Shown one piece after another: positions 21,291 to 33,031 of a DNA stretch of 64,000 bases (positions within the stretch are counted from its first letter, which is position 1; each line of letters opens with the position of its first letter). The DNA lies in contig CM074857.1 in the NCBI GenBank assembly GCA_037501455.1, forward strand, positions 97,931,501 to 97,995,500, written 5' to 3'. The notes beneath the pieces are model-generated. The model saw only the letters and a list, made by a program, of their open reading frames with translations. It was not told the DNA's origin and ran no database searches. The position numbers and the translations under genes were made by a program. The stretch comes from Lantana camara. Taxonomy: Eukaryota; Streptophyta; Magnoliopsida; Lamiales; Verbenaceae.

Positions 21291-22386
21291 TTGGACAAGT
21301 AGGTTTCTATCATTCCCATGCCCTATGTCCTAATCAGGGATTAGGCGATAGAAGGATCTTATCTCACGATATCCATGAAACTGAAAGGTTCACATCATTA
21401 TCTTTACCTATTGGATGGGTGGTCATGAGCTTGTCACTAAACATCGATCATGATCTGTAGGTACTGATTAATTAAAAGGGTTTTAATTAAACAACGATTA
21501 ATTGAAAGAGTTCAATTAAATCAATAAGATAATTGATTATCTAAAATACTGCGTTAAGAACGTGGGCTTACTGCTATTCATTGGTGAACCTAAGGGGTCA
21601 CACAATTACTCGAATTGAACAATCATGATTATCTAAAGATCCATGGAGATTGATCGATAAATTAAAGGAGTTTAATTTATAATATGAGAGTAATTAATTA
21701 ATAATGGTATTAATTAATTTATGCTTAATTGTTAAGCTATTAAGAATAGATGTTAAAGAGTTAACATTAATTTAAATAAGTATATTTAAATTAATTGGAT
21801 TTGAAATTGAATTAAGAGTGATTAATTTTTAAGTCCACCAATGTAATTAGATATTGGACTTGTTATTTAATTAAGGTAATTAAATTAAGTCCTCTAATTA
21901 AAATGAAGGTTGGGTTTTTAATTTAATTAATAGTAATTGAATTAAAGCCCACTATATTGACTAGGGCATAGGTTTACTAACCTAGGGTTAGGTATTTAAG
22001 CAGATTTATGAGAAGAAATCAAGATATCGTTCTTTTTTTCTTTTCTGTTTTCTCACCAAGTCTTCTCTTTTCTATGTTCTCTCACTATCCCTCAATATTA
22101 TATTGAGAATACTATTGGATAATCAATATCCAATTAGTGTTCTAGTGTACTAATTGAATAGTTATTCAATTACGGTCATGGACTACCTTAGAGCAATTCC
22201 ACATGGAGTTCTTGGAAACAGATCGGATAAAAGCGGATCTGATAGGTCATTTAAATTTTACTTCTCTTATTTATATTGTAAATCTAGAATCAAAGGCTAA
22301 TCTATATTATTGAATTCTGATAGAACCGGTTTTATAGTCCCCAAAAATTTCAATTTCCGCTTCGTTGGGGCTGACGAATTCCAACA
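21291..22386 (+). mobile_element. Truncated copia LTR (D), plus orientation, 3' part
   Basis: This matches the 3' half of the reverse complement of the copia LTRs: a GGGGTCACACAA block near 21596, ACTGAAAGGTTC near 21390, and the LTR end TTTCCGCTTCGTTGG...CCAACA at 22355-22386. The 5' part is missing. It adjoins LTR fragment C, which lacks its own 5' end. Confidence 0.6.
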
Positions 22387-22612
22387 TATGTTTAGAACTC
22401 CTTTAATTCATGAGACTGCTATAAACTTTGTCATGATGAGAATGACACATGAAACAAGTTCTTAACTTAAGCTAGTATTAGAAATTACTCCAAGTCAATG
22501 AGTCCGATAAACAGTTAGATTGTCGACTTTGACTTTGTCGAGCCTTGCTTGTGTGATTGCATCCTTTAGAAGGATCACCTAGTTTCATAAGGTTGTAATG
22601 TGCATAAGTCGA
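22387..22612 (+). mobile_element. Copia LTR C, fragment 1 of 3
   Basis: Plus-orientation copia LTR starting inside U3 (TTTAGAACTCCTTTAAT, GTCAATGAGTCCGATAAACAG). It is interrupted at 22612 by gypsy LTR A and resumes at 42073. Confidence 0.7.
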
Positions 22613-22961
22613 TGTAGCACCCCACACGGTGGGTCACCACATCCCCAACACCAAAGTCCAATCCACCTACAAAATGGGAAGTCGTACATGAATCAAGCAG
22701 TGGCGAACTAGAGACAGACAAACACACACACCTAAGCTAGGCGGAACGTAGACCCTGACTTCAAAATTCAAAATGAAAAAATGCAAGTGCGGAACCGGAA
22801 GCATACAACCAAATATAAATCAAACAAGCAACAGGTGACGAGTTCAACTAGCATAGATATCTAATCCTGAATTACAATAATAAACATAAATTCAACGGGT
22901 TCACCTATCCCTAGAAGCCTGTCCCGAAAATTTATATCATAACAAAATTAAATAAACATAA
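22613..22961 (-). mobile_element. Gypsy solo LTR A, fragment 1 of 3 (3' end)
   Basis: Starts TGTAGCACCCCACACGG (minus-strand LTR end), as in the LTR at 2310. Flanking duplication GTCGA (22608-22612) and GTTGA (42073-42077), one mismatch. Interrupted by the copia element at 22962; continues at 33032-34703 and 41242-42072, about 2.85 kb in total. Confidence 0.8.
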
Positions 22962-24892
22962 TGTTGGGAAAACACAAGGGAAACGCAGCGAAAATTTAAA
23001 ATTTTCCCAACTAGGCAAGGATCGAATCTTGCAATTCCTATTCCCAAATTCGTAGAGATCAAGAAACTCACTTAATTAGAAGCTTTCTTGACACGTTCTA
23101 GCCACCCGCTCTTCAAGCGGGTTGATCCCCAAAAGCTTCTTCGAATCTTCCAAGACTTCACGATAGTAGCCCTCTAGAGAAATAGTCCACCAACCACAAC
23201 CACGATCCGAATAGGGAGGATGCTAGTTCTATATTCGGTGTTTAGGCTCTAGGGTTTAGTGTATAATTATGGAGAAGGAGAAATTATGTATCATACCCCA
23301 TGGGGTTCGAACACCACACTTATGTAGGGTTAGGGTTTGAACCCTATTCCTTATTGGACAAGGAATTCCAAACTCTTTTGGAAAGGGATTTCTTGCTTGC
23401 AGACTAAGTCTCTTACTTTGACTAAAAGTCTTCCTATTGATCAACTTGGAAAGCAAGATTCTAATCTAACTCATTTAGATTATTAATTTTACTTTATTTA
23501 TTTTACAATAAATAACTTGAAGACTAATAATTTAATTAATTCATAATTAATTATTTATTAGACTTTATTTCTCCAAATTAGAACCTTAATATTAATTCAA
23601 AATTAAATAAAAGTCCATTAAATAATTAACACATTAATTATTTAATATTTATACACATACACACACGTGACTACACGTGTCCATAAGGACACGTGTCATA
23701 CACGTGTTCCACAAGTGTGACTTACACGTGTGGACCCCACCATTCACTTAATGGTTCGATCAACTCGTTTAATCGATTCAAGCCTTAACCCACGTGACCG
23801 GGTTGTTGTGTGTGACCCTCTAGGTTCTTAATTCAATTTGCAGTGACCCTAAATAATTAATTCTCTAATTAATTAATTAGTCCACAGATCAAACGACCAT
23901 AGTCTAGCAATATGTGTTTGACCCCTAGCTGAATAAGAATATCTCGATTCGACAGAACCTTTCAGTCATTGACATATGTGAGATACAATCCTCCTACGTC
24001 CCATCTCTCAATCAAGATCTAGGGTAAGGGAATAATTAGAACCCTAATAATCTTGATCTTAATGTCAAGTGCATTTCATATCCATTTGATCTCAATCCAA
24101 GAAACTCTTTTCTTGTTGTCTTGATCCACTGCCTTGGCCAAGGACTCCTAGATGGCATACGAATGACTTACACAATAAGAGATCATCATCTTGCTAATGC
24201 AGGCATAGGTCCTTTATTGATTCTCATATACTTTCATGTGCCACTTGTGCAGCTCCAGCGTAAGCCTTGAATCAGTTGTCTAAGGCGACACCCTTTAAAG
24301 CTTATACCTAAAACTACAGAGTTAGTTCATAAAGTATCAATGGAACCTCAAGTTTAAGGATCACTTAATCACGTCCATGACTTGCGAGATATTTCCTAAT
24401 CTGGAAGTTTCTATTTCCCGATATAGAAACTTCCTTTCCCATTTAGGAATCTTCTCACACGGGACACCTCAGTGTACCTACTTAGAATAAGTAAGCACCC
24501 CCATGTATCATGCACGTATCAAATACACACTTTGCACCCCATGAAACAAGGTGGTCCTTCTTAAGGGCGTGTTCACACGAGCAAGCCTCGAACGAGTCAG
24601 GTTGACACTCCCACTATCTTTTGGACTCATCGGCTTGGGGTGATTTCTAATCATGACTTATGTGATATAGGGCTCGTCTCATGAACCACTTCACCTAAAT
24701 GGTTGAGTCCTATAAGTCATATTGATTAGGGGAGTTCTTATACATGCGCAGTCAAAAGGAAACACACAATCAAACAAGAGCATATAAAGAAGTGTTGCCT
24801 CAATTCGTATTATTCAAAGATTGTCTGTGTTTTACAAAAGGAAAGTGACAAAGCTGACTATTACATTGGCTTTCAGAGCACTATTCCTAACA
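22962..24892 (-). mobile_element. 3' LTR of the complete copia element
   Basis: 1931 bp, TGTTGGGAAAACACAAGGG to ACTATTCCTAACA on the plus strand. It is clearly homologous to 31121-33031 but with many scattered differences, so it is older than the gypsy element at 6553. It carries a G-box-like cluster at about 23662-23735. The TATA-like box at the site matching 31487 is mutated (CTTATGTAG). Confidence 0.92.
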
Positions 24893-24907
24893 ATCTCCCA
24901 CTTGCCC
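24893..24907 (-). other. Polypurine tract of the copia element
   Basis: The minus strand reads GGGCAAGTGGGAGAT directly before the 3' LTR. Confidence 0.8.
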
Positions 24908-24908
24908 G

Positions 24909-27900
24909 TCAAAGCCATTCAGGAGCTAATCTAAGTCCCATCTTCATAAGATGACCTTCGAAAGCTTCTCGACTAAGGGGTTTAGTAAGCGGGTCTGCAA
25001 CATTCTCTGCTGATGTGACCCTTTCAATTTGCACATCACCTTGTTTGATGATATCACAGATTAGGTGATACTTCCTCATAATGTGCTTGGTCCGTTGGTG
25101 AGATCTTGGTTCTCTTGCTTGACCAACCGCCCCAGTGTTGTTACAAAACACAGTAATGGGGTCTTTCATGCTAGGAACGACATTCAATTCTTGAATGAAG
25201 TTTCTAATCCAAACACCTTCCTTAGCTGCATCGTTTGCAGCTAAGTATTCGGCCTCAGTGGTCGAATCTACAGTGGTCGTCTGCTTGGAACTTTTCCAAC
25301 TCACTGCTCTGCCTTTAAGGCAGAAAATGTATCCTAACATTGACTTAAAGTCATCTAAGTCAGATGCAAAGCTTGCGTCGCAGTATCCTCCGACTACTAG
25401 ATCTTTCTGTCCTCCGTATACTAAGAATAAATCCTTAGTGCTTCGCAAGTACTTTAGGATATTCTTCACGGCAGTCCAGTGACCCTCTCTAGGGTCTGAT
25501 TGGAAACGGCTCACTACACTAAGTGCATAAACCACATCCGGTCGAGCACATAACATTACATACATTATGCTACCTATTGCCGAGGTATAAGGCACATGAG
25601 TCATCCTTTCCTTCTCAAGGTTTGTCTTAGGACACATCTTCTTCGAAAGAGATATTTCTACACTCATGGGAAGAACTTTATTCTTCGCATTCTACATACT
25701 GAATCGTTTCAGTACTTTGTCTATGTACATTGATTGTGATAGTCCTATCAATCTCTTAGATCTATCCCTATAGATCTTTATCCCGAGAATGTAGGACGCA
25801 TCACGAAAATCTTTCATCTTGAATTGGTTCGATAACCAAGATTTGGTAACTTTCATGTCATCATTCGAATTCCCAATTAGAAGGATGTCATCAACATAAA
25901 GTACCAAGAATTACACTGAAGTCTCCAATTCCTTTCTATACACGCAGGACTCATTCAAATTTTGAATGAAGCCAAACGCTTTGACTGTTTCATCAAAACG
26001 AATGTTCCAATTCCTAGAAGCCTGTTTCAATCCGTAGATTGATCTTTGGAGTTTGCAAAGCTTTTGCTCACTCCCACTGAATGTGAAACCTATGGGTTGA
26101 TCCATATAAATGTCTTTATCAATTTCTCCATTGAGAAAGGCAGTTTTCACATCCATTTGCCATATCTCATAGTCGTAATATGCAGCTATGGCAAACATGA
26201 TCCGAATGGACTTTTGCATTGCAACCAGTGAGAAAGTTTCATCAAAGTCCACACTGGGCCTTTGAGTGAAGCCTTTTGCAACCAGTCTTGCCTTATAGGC
26301 TACAATGCTTCCATCTACTCCAAGCTTTCTCTTAAAGATCCATTTGCAACCTATGGGTTTAACCCCATCAGGCAAATCTACCAAGGTCCAAACTTGGTTG
26401 GAGTACATGGAATCCATTTTGGATTTCATGGCTTGTTTCCACTATTCAGAATCCGAGTTTGACAGTGCATCCTCATATGTTAGAGGATCATTATCCTCTT
26501 GAGAGATTTCATGGAGAAAACCATACCATCTCTCCGGCTATCTAGGAGTGCGTTCAGAACACCTTAGAGGAGGATTTTCACGTGTATCAAAGTTCGTGAT
26601 TGGTAGCAGGGTGTGAGAATGGGATGTGTCCTCTAAATGTGGCGTGGGAATATATCGAATTTCTTCGAGTTCTGTGATCTTACCTTTCTTTTCTTCTAGG
26701 AACGATTCCTCAAGAAAAGTTACATTTCTTGAAATAAACACCTTTTGTTCAGTCTGATCATAGAAATAGTATCCTATGGATTCCTTAGGATAGCCAACAA
26801 AGTAGCACAAGTTAAAACGAGCTTCTAACTTATCTCCCACTGTCCTCTTCACATAAGTAGGACAACCCCAAATTCTTAAGTAAGAATAACTAGGGATTTT
26901 GCCGTGCCACATTTCATAGGGCGTTTTGGGGACTGACTTAGAAGGAAAAAGATTCAAAATCTTGGCTGCACTTTCTAGAGCATAACCCCAGAAAGAAGGT
27001 GATAAGTCAGTGAAACTCATCATGGAACGAACCATATCAAGTAGGGTTTGATTCCTTCTCTCAGAAACTCCATTAAGCTGAGAAGTTCCTGGAGGAGTCC
27101 ACTGAGAGATAATGCCATTATCTCTGAGATAATTAAGGAATTCTTCACTAAGATACTCACCACCTCAATCAGATCGAAGTGTCTTGATCTTGTGACCAGT
27201 TTGATTCTCAACCTCCTTTTGAAATTCTAAGAATTTCTCAAAAGCCTCAGATTTGTACTTCATTAAGTACACATAACCATAACGATTAAAGTCATCAGTA
27301 AAGGTTATGAAGTACTGATGATTGTTTCGAGTGCTTACACTAAGCGGTCCACAAACATCAGAATGGATCAAATCCAAGGTCTTTTTGGCTCGTTCCACAC
27401 TTTGTTTAAAAGGAGTTTTGGATATCTTTCCTTTGAGACAGGATTCGCAGGAAGTCAACTGTTTAAGGCCATTTTCGGAGAATGTCCCTAAGGTAGTTAA
27501 CTTGCTAATTTTGTTATTAGAAACGCGTCCTAATCTAGCGTGCCACAAAGAAGCTGAGACTTCGTCATCTCTCTTACGTTTTGTTTCTCGTTGTATATTC
27601 AAAATATTACTGTTTTGAGTTAGATAAAGTTCATTGTTTAATGTACCAAGATGTATTGAAAAATTATTCTTTTTGAGGAAAAAGTTACCATTCTTAATAT
27701 TAATTTCATAACCTTCGCAATCAAGTATTAGAACTGAAATAATATTACGAATAATGTCTGGTACATAAAGGACTTTATTTAAAACTAAAACAGAATGACC
27801 TAAATCTAATCTAATTGTGCCTAAAGTTTGAGCTTCGACCGTTGAGCCGTCCCCAATCTTCAAGACACATTCTCCTCCCTTCAGTTGCCGGACCTCACTT

Positions 27901-28040
27901 AGCATCTGTACATCATTACAGATATGAGATCCACAACCGGTATCAAGTACCCAAGAGTTAGAATTAATAGAAAGATTTACTTCAACAAGAAACATACCTT
28001 TCTTTAGAGTAGCCTTGTACTCTTGGCAGTTTCTCCTCTA
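24909..28040 (-). pseudogene. Pol of the copia element: protease, integrase, RT, RNase H; multiple stops
   Basis: One minus frame runs from the zinc knuckle to TGA 24909-24911 with premature stops at 28038-28040, 27165-27167, 26538-26540, 26442-26444, 25911-25913 and 25692-25694. The protease has LDTGCGSHICND. The GAG-pre-integrase has LWHARLGRVS, where the usual second His is Arg. The integrase core has HSDVCGPL, RSD-stop-GGEYL and SERRNQTLLD. RT has KWIFKRK, WQMDVKTAFLNGEI and YVDD in LYVDDILLIG. RNase H has YCDASFASD and TEAEYL, but FCNNTGA where CDN is usual, losing a catalytic Asp. Several stops look like CGA-to-TGA or CAG-to-TAG changes, as expected from decay of methylated DNA. Confidence 0.92.
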
Positions 28041-28823
28041 ATGCCCCGTTTTGCAACAATGGAAGCAAACGTCCTCTTTCTGATCATGTTTCTTCTTTTG
28101 GACTTTTCCCTTTGTGATGCCTCCATTGGGCCTAAGGGACTTTTTCTTCTTTTGGGCTTTCTTGCCCTTGCCTTTAGAAGACTTAGAAGAAGATGGAGCA
28201 GTGACCATCATAACCATATTGTTCTTCTTGATCGTGCTTCAGCAGTCACAAGCTGACTAATCAACTCAAGCTACACTAGCATTTGCATGATTCATGTTGA
28301 AGTTAAGGACAAAAGGATTGAATGATGGTGGGAGCGAGGCTAGCAACAAATCCACTAAAAGCTCATCCCTCAGTGGCATGTCCATGGAAGTAAGTTTCTC
28401 AGTGAGAGCAAGAAACTCGAGTCCATATTCATGGACACTTGTACCTTTCTTCATTCTCAAATGGAACAATTCCTTTGAGGTGTTATACCTTGTAACACGC
28501 TCATGAGGGCGGTAAAGTTGCTCTAAGTGGTCGTAAATCTCCCAAGCGAATTCCATGGACTCATGTTGTCTTTGCATGTCCGGAGACATGTTAACAAGCA
28601 TGAGACAACGGGCTTGGAGATTATCATCCTTCCACTTCTGGATCGCATTCCGCTTAGTCCAGGCCGGAGCATCCCCTTCGGGAACGGGCTCCGCCTCATA
28701 GAGAATATAAATTCTCTTCTCGGAATCTAGAACGATTTTTGGATTCCTAAGCCAATCAGAATAGTTGGGACCAGTCAACTTGTTTGACTCGAGGATCGAT
28801 ACTAGAGGGTTTTTGGTTGCCAT
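28041..28823 (-). pseudogene. Gag of the copia element, frameshifted, with stop in the zinc knuckle
   Basis: Starts at ATG 28823 (MATKNPLVSILESNKLTG) and reads a UBN2-type gag domain containing NYSDWLRNPKIVLDSE and HLEQLYRPHERV to a TGA at 28266-28268. The expected continuation, ELISQLVTAEA, is found in the +1 frame, and about 35 nt later the original frame is needed again, so a compensating pair of indels lies at about 28230-28268. A Lys-rich stretch leads to the CCHC knuckle (CFHCCKTGH, a stop, RRNC), whose usual Trp codon is TAG at 28038-28040. Gag would form the capsid-like particle; this copy cannot. Confidence 0.88.
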
Positions 28824-29030
28824 TTCAAAGCACGTAGAGAATCACAGAATCTACGACCTAAATGGAAAAACAGAGAACTAGTGAGCATGCTGAATAATAA
28901 CGATATACATGAGATTACGTCTTTAATCTATGTAGCTCCCACTGTTTTTCAAAGATCTATAATTTCCAAAGATCTTAGAGGATACTTGTTATCTCAATGG
29001 GTACTAAGATCCTACGCACTTAACCTTGAA

Positions 29031-29347
29031 CCCATGACGCGTGGCCATTCTCAATTAAGCCTAAGGTAGGTACAACTTACCAATTCCAACATTATGGAAT
29101 TCTTAGTAATGTTTTTGCATCATCTATATTTCAATATGGACCCACGACTCGTGTGACATCCATATTTACTTAGGCATTAAGCTAGACCCATCAATCATAA
29201 GATCATGATCAAAACTTAGTTCGAACGACCCACGACTCATGGCCATCGCCCTTGCTAAAATTGATCACGAAATATTGATCATTTAAGATCAATTAGGAAA
29301 CTAAGAACTAATAGGTTTCACATAGACACCCCACGACTCATGGCCAG
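29031..29347. repeat. Four spaced CCCACGACTCGTGGCC dyads in the copia leader
   Basis: Copies start at 29031, 29141, 29230 and 29330, spaced 110, 89 and 100 bp. Each is near-palindromic (CCACGACTCGTGG), so the leader RNA could form small hairpins. The homologous leader has starts at 53524, 53634, 53722 and 53825 (110, 88 and 103 bp). Confidence 0.75.
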
Positions 29348-30499
29348 CATCTAGCTTCCCCTATTAAACTTAAATCCTATTGATGGAATGCTAGGAATTT
29401 AATTCAAAGTTTGCACCTCGAACAAAACACCTATTTTCGAAAATTAGCTTAATATTTAATGGGAATATTCGATGTAACCGGAGAGTTGTCTGGTTCGACC
29501 TCACCAACATATATGTTATCCAATTTAATTAGTCTTGATTAATGCAAGTACAACTTAAATGCATTTCACACAAGCACTAGCAAATAACATGTCCTAGCAT
29601 GAAACTAACATGTGATGATCATGGGTTCTACCTATCTTAAGCGTGATATGTGGGATCCACTCCACAATCACAAGTTCTAACATACATGCCACATAAAACA
29701 GTTTAAATCACATAAGGGAATTGGAAATAAAACGATGCCCTATCTATTACAATAATAGAAATCCTCTCTAACACTTTTGAGAGGTCTTCACTTATGGCCT
29801 TCATCTTGTTACTTATTGTGTAGATCCATCTTACTCCATGGGCGCATTGTCTCCAAAATGAAAGAAAAAGACCTCACCACCTATCTCTACTCTCAAATTA
29901 CAATAAAAAAGAAAAAGAAATAAAGTAATAAGGCTCAATCTTCATATTGGCCTTAGACAATTACACGGGGCATACCCCGGCCTCAAAAACAGTAATATGG
30001 AAAGCCACATAATAAACACATAACAGTACGCACATAAGTGAGGCACCGACCCCAATTGAAAAACGAAACTATGGGGCTCCAACCCCAATTTAAACTATCC
30101 ATGTGCATAAATTAAAACATACATAAGACTAAACCCATGATCACCTAACATGCATAAATTGCAAGAATTTAAATTTAACCAATAAATTAAAATTCTCGCC
30201 TTAAGCCCTAATAGCTTAAAACACGAATTAGATGCAATTCTTGTTCAAGAGACTTTTCTATAAAACCCGAAAAACAATAAACTAATAAAATTCCAATTAA
30301 TTTCTGAAAAAATTAATAATTTTATTCCTTCAATATTTTCAGAAAATAAAGTTTGTAATTTTCCCAAAATTAAAATCGCTTTAATTTCTTAAAATCCCAA
30401 CCTAAACAATTATTTCAAAAATAAAATTTTAATTTAATAAAACAAAATTTTCAAAAAAATTAAATCGGGAATGGATTGGACTAAACACGAAAATCAAGA

Positions 30500-30850
30500 T
30501 CGCGAAACGAACGGCCCGGAACGGACTGCACGCCCACCCGAGACCCTGCCCAGCAGCCGCACAACATCGCGCGCATGGACGCGCGCGCTAGTGCTGTGCG
30601 CAGCCAGTAGAGTGAGTTGCCAGCGCGCGCGCGTTTCGCTCAGCCACTGGGTGGGACAGGGCGGGCGTGATCGGCAGCCTCCCGCGCGGTTGCGGGAGGG
30701 GGCGTGGGGGCGCCTAGGCGCTGGCGGGCGGCCTCCCGCTCGGTTGCGGGAGGGATGGGCAGATAATCCCGCGCGGCTACGGGATTGTTGTGCGGAGATG
30801 GCCCGGGCCTAGGCGTGCGAGGTCCTAGAACGCCTAGGCTCGCGTTTTCA
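30500..30850. repeat. GC-rich hairpin cluster in the copia leader
   Basis: Three CCCGCGCGGTTGCGGGAGG-like palindromes lie at about 30678, 30731 and 30767 among CGCGCG runs, in otherwise AT-rich sequence. Corresponding GC islands, with different palindromes, lie at 54940-55200 and 60070-60200 in the two related leaders. Confidence 0.7.
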
Positions 30851-31104
30851 TAACACGATTTCGTGTTTCATATTTTAGTTTAAAACCAACAATAATCCAA
30901 AATTTAAAACACGATTTAAATATATTTGATCCAAAATAATTTCAATCAAATTTTCGAAAACGTTTTACAGAAACTTTAGGAAAAATACAGTTTCGTATTT
31001 CAGGCTTTCTAAAAAAACTCAAGAATACTCAATTCGCATCTAAGCCTACGAATTTCTACCAAATTCAGAATAATTGAGACGAACCAGAAATAGGCCTTGC
31101 AAGG

Positions 31105-31118
31105 TGGCTCTGATACCA
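31105..31118 (-). other. Primer-binding site, tRNA-Met type, copia element
   Basis: The reverse complement is TGGTATCAGAGCCA, 2 nt from the 5' LTR. Confidence 0.9.
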
Positions 31119-31120
31119 CT

Positions 31121-33031
31121 TGTTGGGAAAAACACAAGGGAAACGTAGAGGAAATTTAAAAATTTCCCAACTAAGCAAAGATTGAATCTTGCAATTCCTA
31201 TTCCCAAATTCATAGAGATCAAGAAACTCACTTAATTAGAAGCTTTCTTGACACGTTCTAGCCGCCTAAGAACGCTCTTCACGCGGCTTGATCTCCAAAA
31301 GCTCCTTCGAATATTTAAAAATTTCACCATAGTAGCCCTCTAGAGAAATAGTCCACCAACCGCGACCACGATCCGAATAGGGAGGATGCTAGTTCTATAT
31401 TCGGTGTTTAGGCTCTAGGGTTTAGTGTATAATTATGGAGAAGGAGAAATTATGTATCATACCCCATGGGGTTCGAACCCCTCACTTATATAGGGTTAGG
31501 GTTCAACCCTATTCCTTATTGGACAACGAATTCCAAACTCTTTTGGAAAGGGATTTCTTGCTTGGAGACTAAGCCTCTTACTTTGACCAAAAGTCTTCCT
31601 ATTGATCAACTTGGAAAGAAAGATTCTAATCTAACTCTTTTAGATTATTTATTTTACAATAAATAACTTGAAGACTAATAATATAATTAATTCATAATTA
31701 ATTATTTATTAGACTTTATTTCTCCAAATCAGAACCTTAATATTAATTCAAAATTAAATCAAAGTCCATTAAATAATTAACACATTAATTATTTAATAAT
31801 TATACACATACATACACGTGACTATACGTGTCCATAAGGACACGTGTCATACACGTGTTCCACAAGTGTGACTTACACGTGTGGACCCCACCATTCACTT
31901 AATGGTTCGATCAACTCGTTTAATCGATTCAAGCCTTAATCCACGTGATCGGGTTGTTGTGTGTGACCCTCTAGGTTCTTAATTCAATTTTCAGTGACCC
32001 TAAATAATTAATTCTCTAATTAATTAATTAGTCCACAGATCAAACGACCATAGTCTAGCAACAGGTGTTTGACCCCTAGCTGAATAAGAATGTCTCGATT
32101 CGACAGAACCTTTAAGTCATTGACATATGTGAGAACGTCCCATCTCTCAATCAAGATCTAGGATAAGGGAATAATTAGAACCCTAATAATCTTGATCGTA
32201 ATGTCAAGTGCATGTCATATCCATTTGATCTCAATCCAAGAAACTCTTTTCTTGATGTCTTGATCCATTGCCTTGGCCAAGGACTCCTAGATGGCATATG
32301 AATGACTTACACAATAAGAGATCATCATCTTGCTAATGCAAGCGTAGGTCCTTTATTGATTCTCATATACTTTCATGTGCCACTTGTGTAGCCCCAGCAT
32401 AAGCCTTGAATCAGTTGTCCAAGGTGACACCCTTTGAAGCTTACACCTAAGACTACAGAGTTAGCTCATAAAGTATCAATGGAACCTCAAGTTTAAGGAT
32501 CACTTAATCACATCAATGACTCGCGAGATATTTTCTAATCTAGAAGTTTCTATTTCCAGATATAGAAACTTCCTTTCCCATTTAGGAATCTTCTCATACG
32601 GGACACCTCAGTGTACCTACTTAGAATAAGTAAGCACCCTCATGTATCACGCACGTATCAACTACACACTTTGCACCCCATGAAACAAGGTGGTACTTTT
32701 TAAGGGCGTGATCACACGAGCAAGCCTCGAACGAGTTAGGTTGACACTCCCACTGTCTTTTGGACTCATCTGCTTGGAGTGATTTCTAATCATGACTTAT
32801 GTTATATAGGGCTCGTCTCATGAACCACTTCACCTAAATGGTTGAGTCCTGTAAGTCATATTGATTAGGGGAGTTCTTATACATGCGCAGTCAAAAGGAA
32901 ACACACAATCAAATAAGAGCATATAAAGAAGTGTTGCCTCAATTCGTATAATTCAAAGATTGTCTGTGATTTACAAAAGGCAAGTAACAAAGCTGACTAA
33001 TACATCGGCTTTCAGGGCACTATTCCTAACA
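31121..33031 (-). mobile_element. 5' LTR of the complete copia element
   Basis: 1911 bp, TGTTGGGAAAAACACAAGGG to CACTATTCCTAACA on the plus strand. On the minus strand a CTATATAA box lies at 31487-31494. A G-box-like cluster at about 31815-31890 is 330-400 bp upstream of it. Confidence 0.92.
31815..31890. promoter_or_regulatory. ACGT-core cluster in the copia 5' LTR
   Basis: CACGTGA, TACGTGTCC, GGACACGTGTC, ACACGTGTTCC and ACACGTGTGG fall within 75 bp, matching clusters at 23662-23735 and 17411-17489. Position upstream of the TATA-like box suggests an enhancer; this is inference. Confidence 0.5.

Larger units (their letters stand above)
28824..31104 (-). other. Long leader of the copia element (PBS to gag)
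   Basis: 2.28 kb of non-coding leader. It holds four regularly spaced dyad motifs (29031-29347), GGGGC/GCCCC stem-like words near 29966-30085, an AT-rich part and a GC-rich palindrome cluster (30500-30850) toward the primer site. The reading frame at 30471-30812 exists only because of the GC-rich repeats. The decayed copy at 53321-55448 has the same layout. Confidence 0.75.
22962..33031 (-). mobile_element. Complete Ty1/copia retrotransposon, long-LTR type
   Basis: A 10.07-kb minus-strand element with 1.9-kb LTRs, tRNA-Met primer site (31105-31118), a 2.3-kb leader, gag-pol in one frame and a polypurine tract. Domain order is gag, protease, integrase, RT, RNase H, which defines copia. The flanking 5-mers are CATAA and CATAC, a target duplication with one mismatch. 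Long LTRs and the gag start recall the Angela/Tork group, but the lineage is uncertain. Numerous stops make it dead. It is inserted in gypsy LTR A. Confidence 0.9.

Noticed and set aside
30471..30812. 113-codon plus-strand reading frame
   Set aside because: It is produced by GC-rich palindromic repeats in a copia leader, opposite to the element's sense, and is repetitive in composition.
31461..31490. GGGGTTCGAACCCC-like word resembling a tRNA T-arm or B box
   Set aside because: No acceptor stem, D-arm or anticodon arm lies at the right distance; it is a palindrome in the copia LTR near its TATA-like box.
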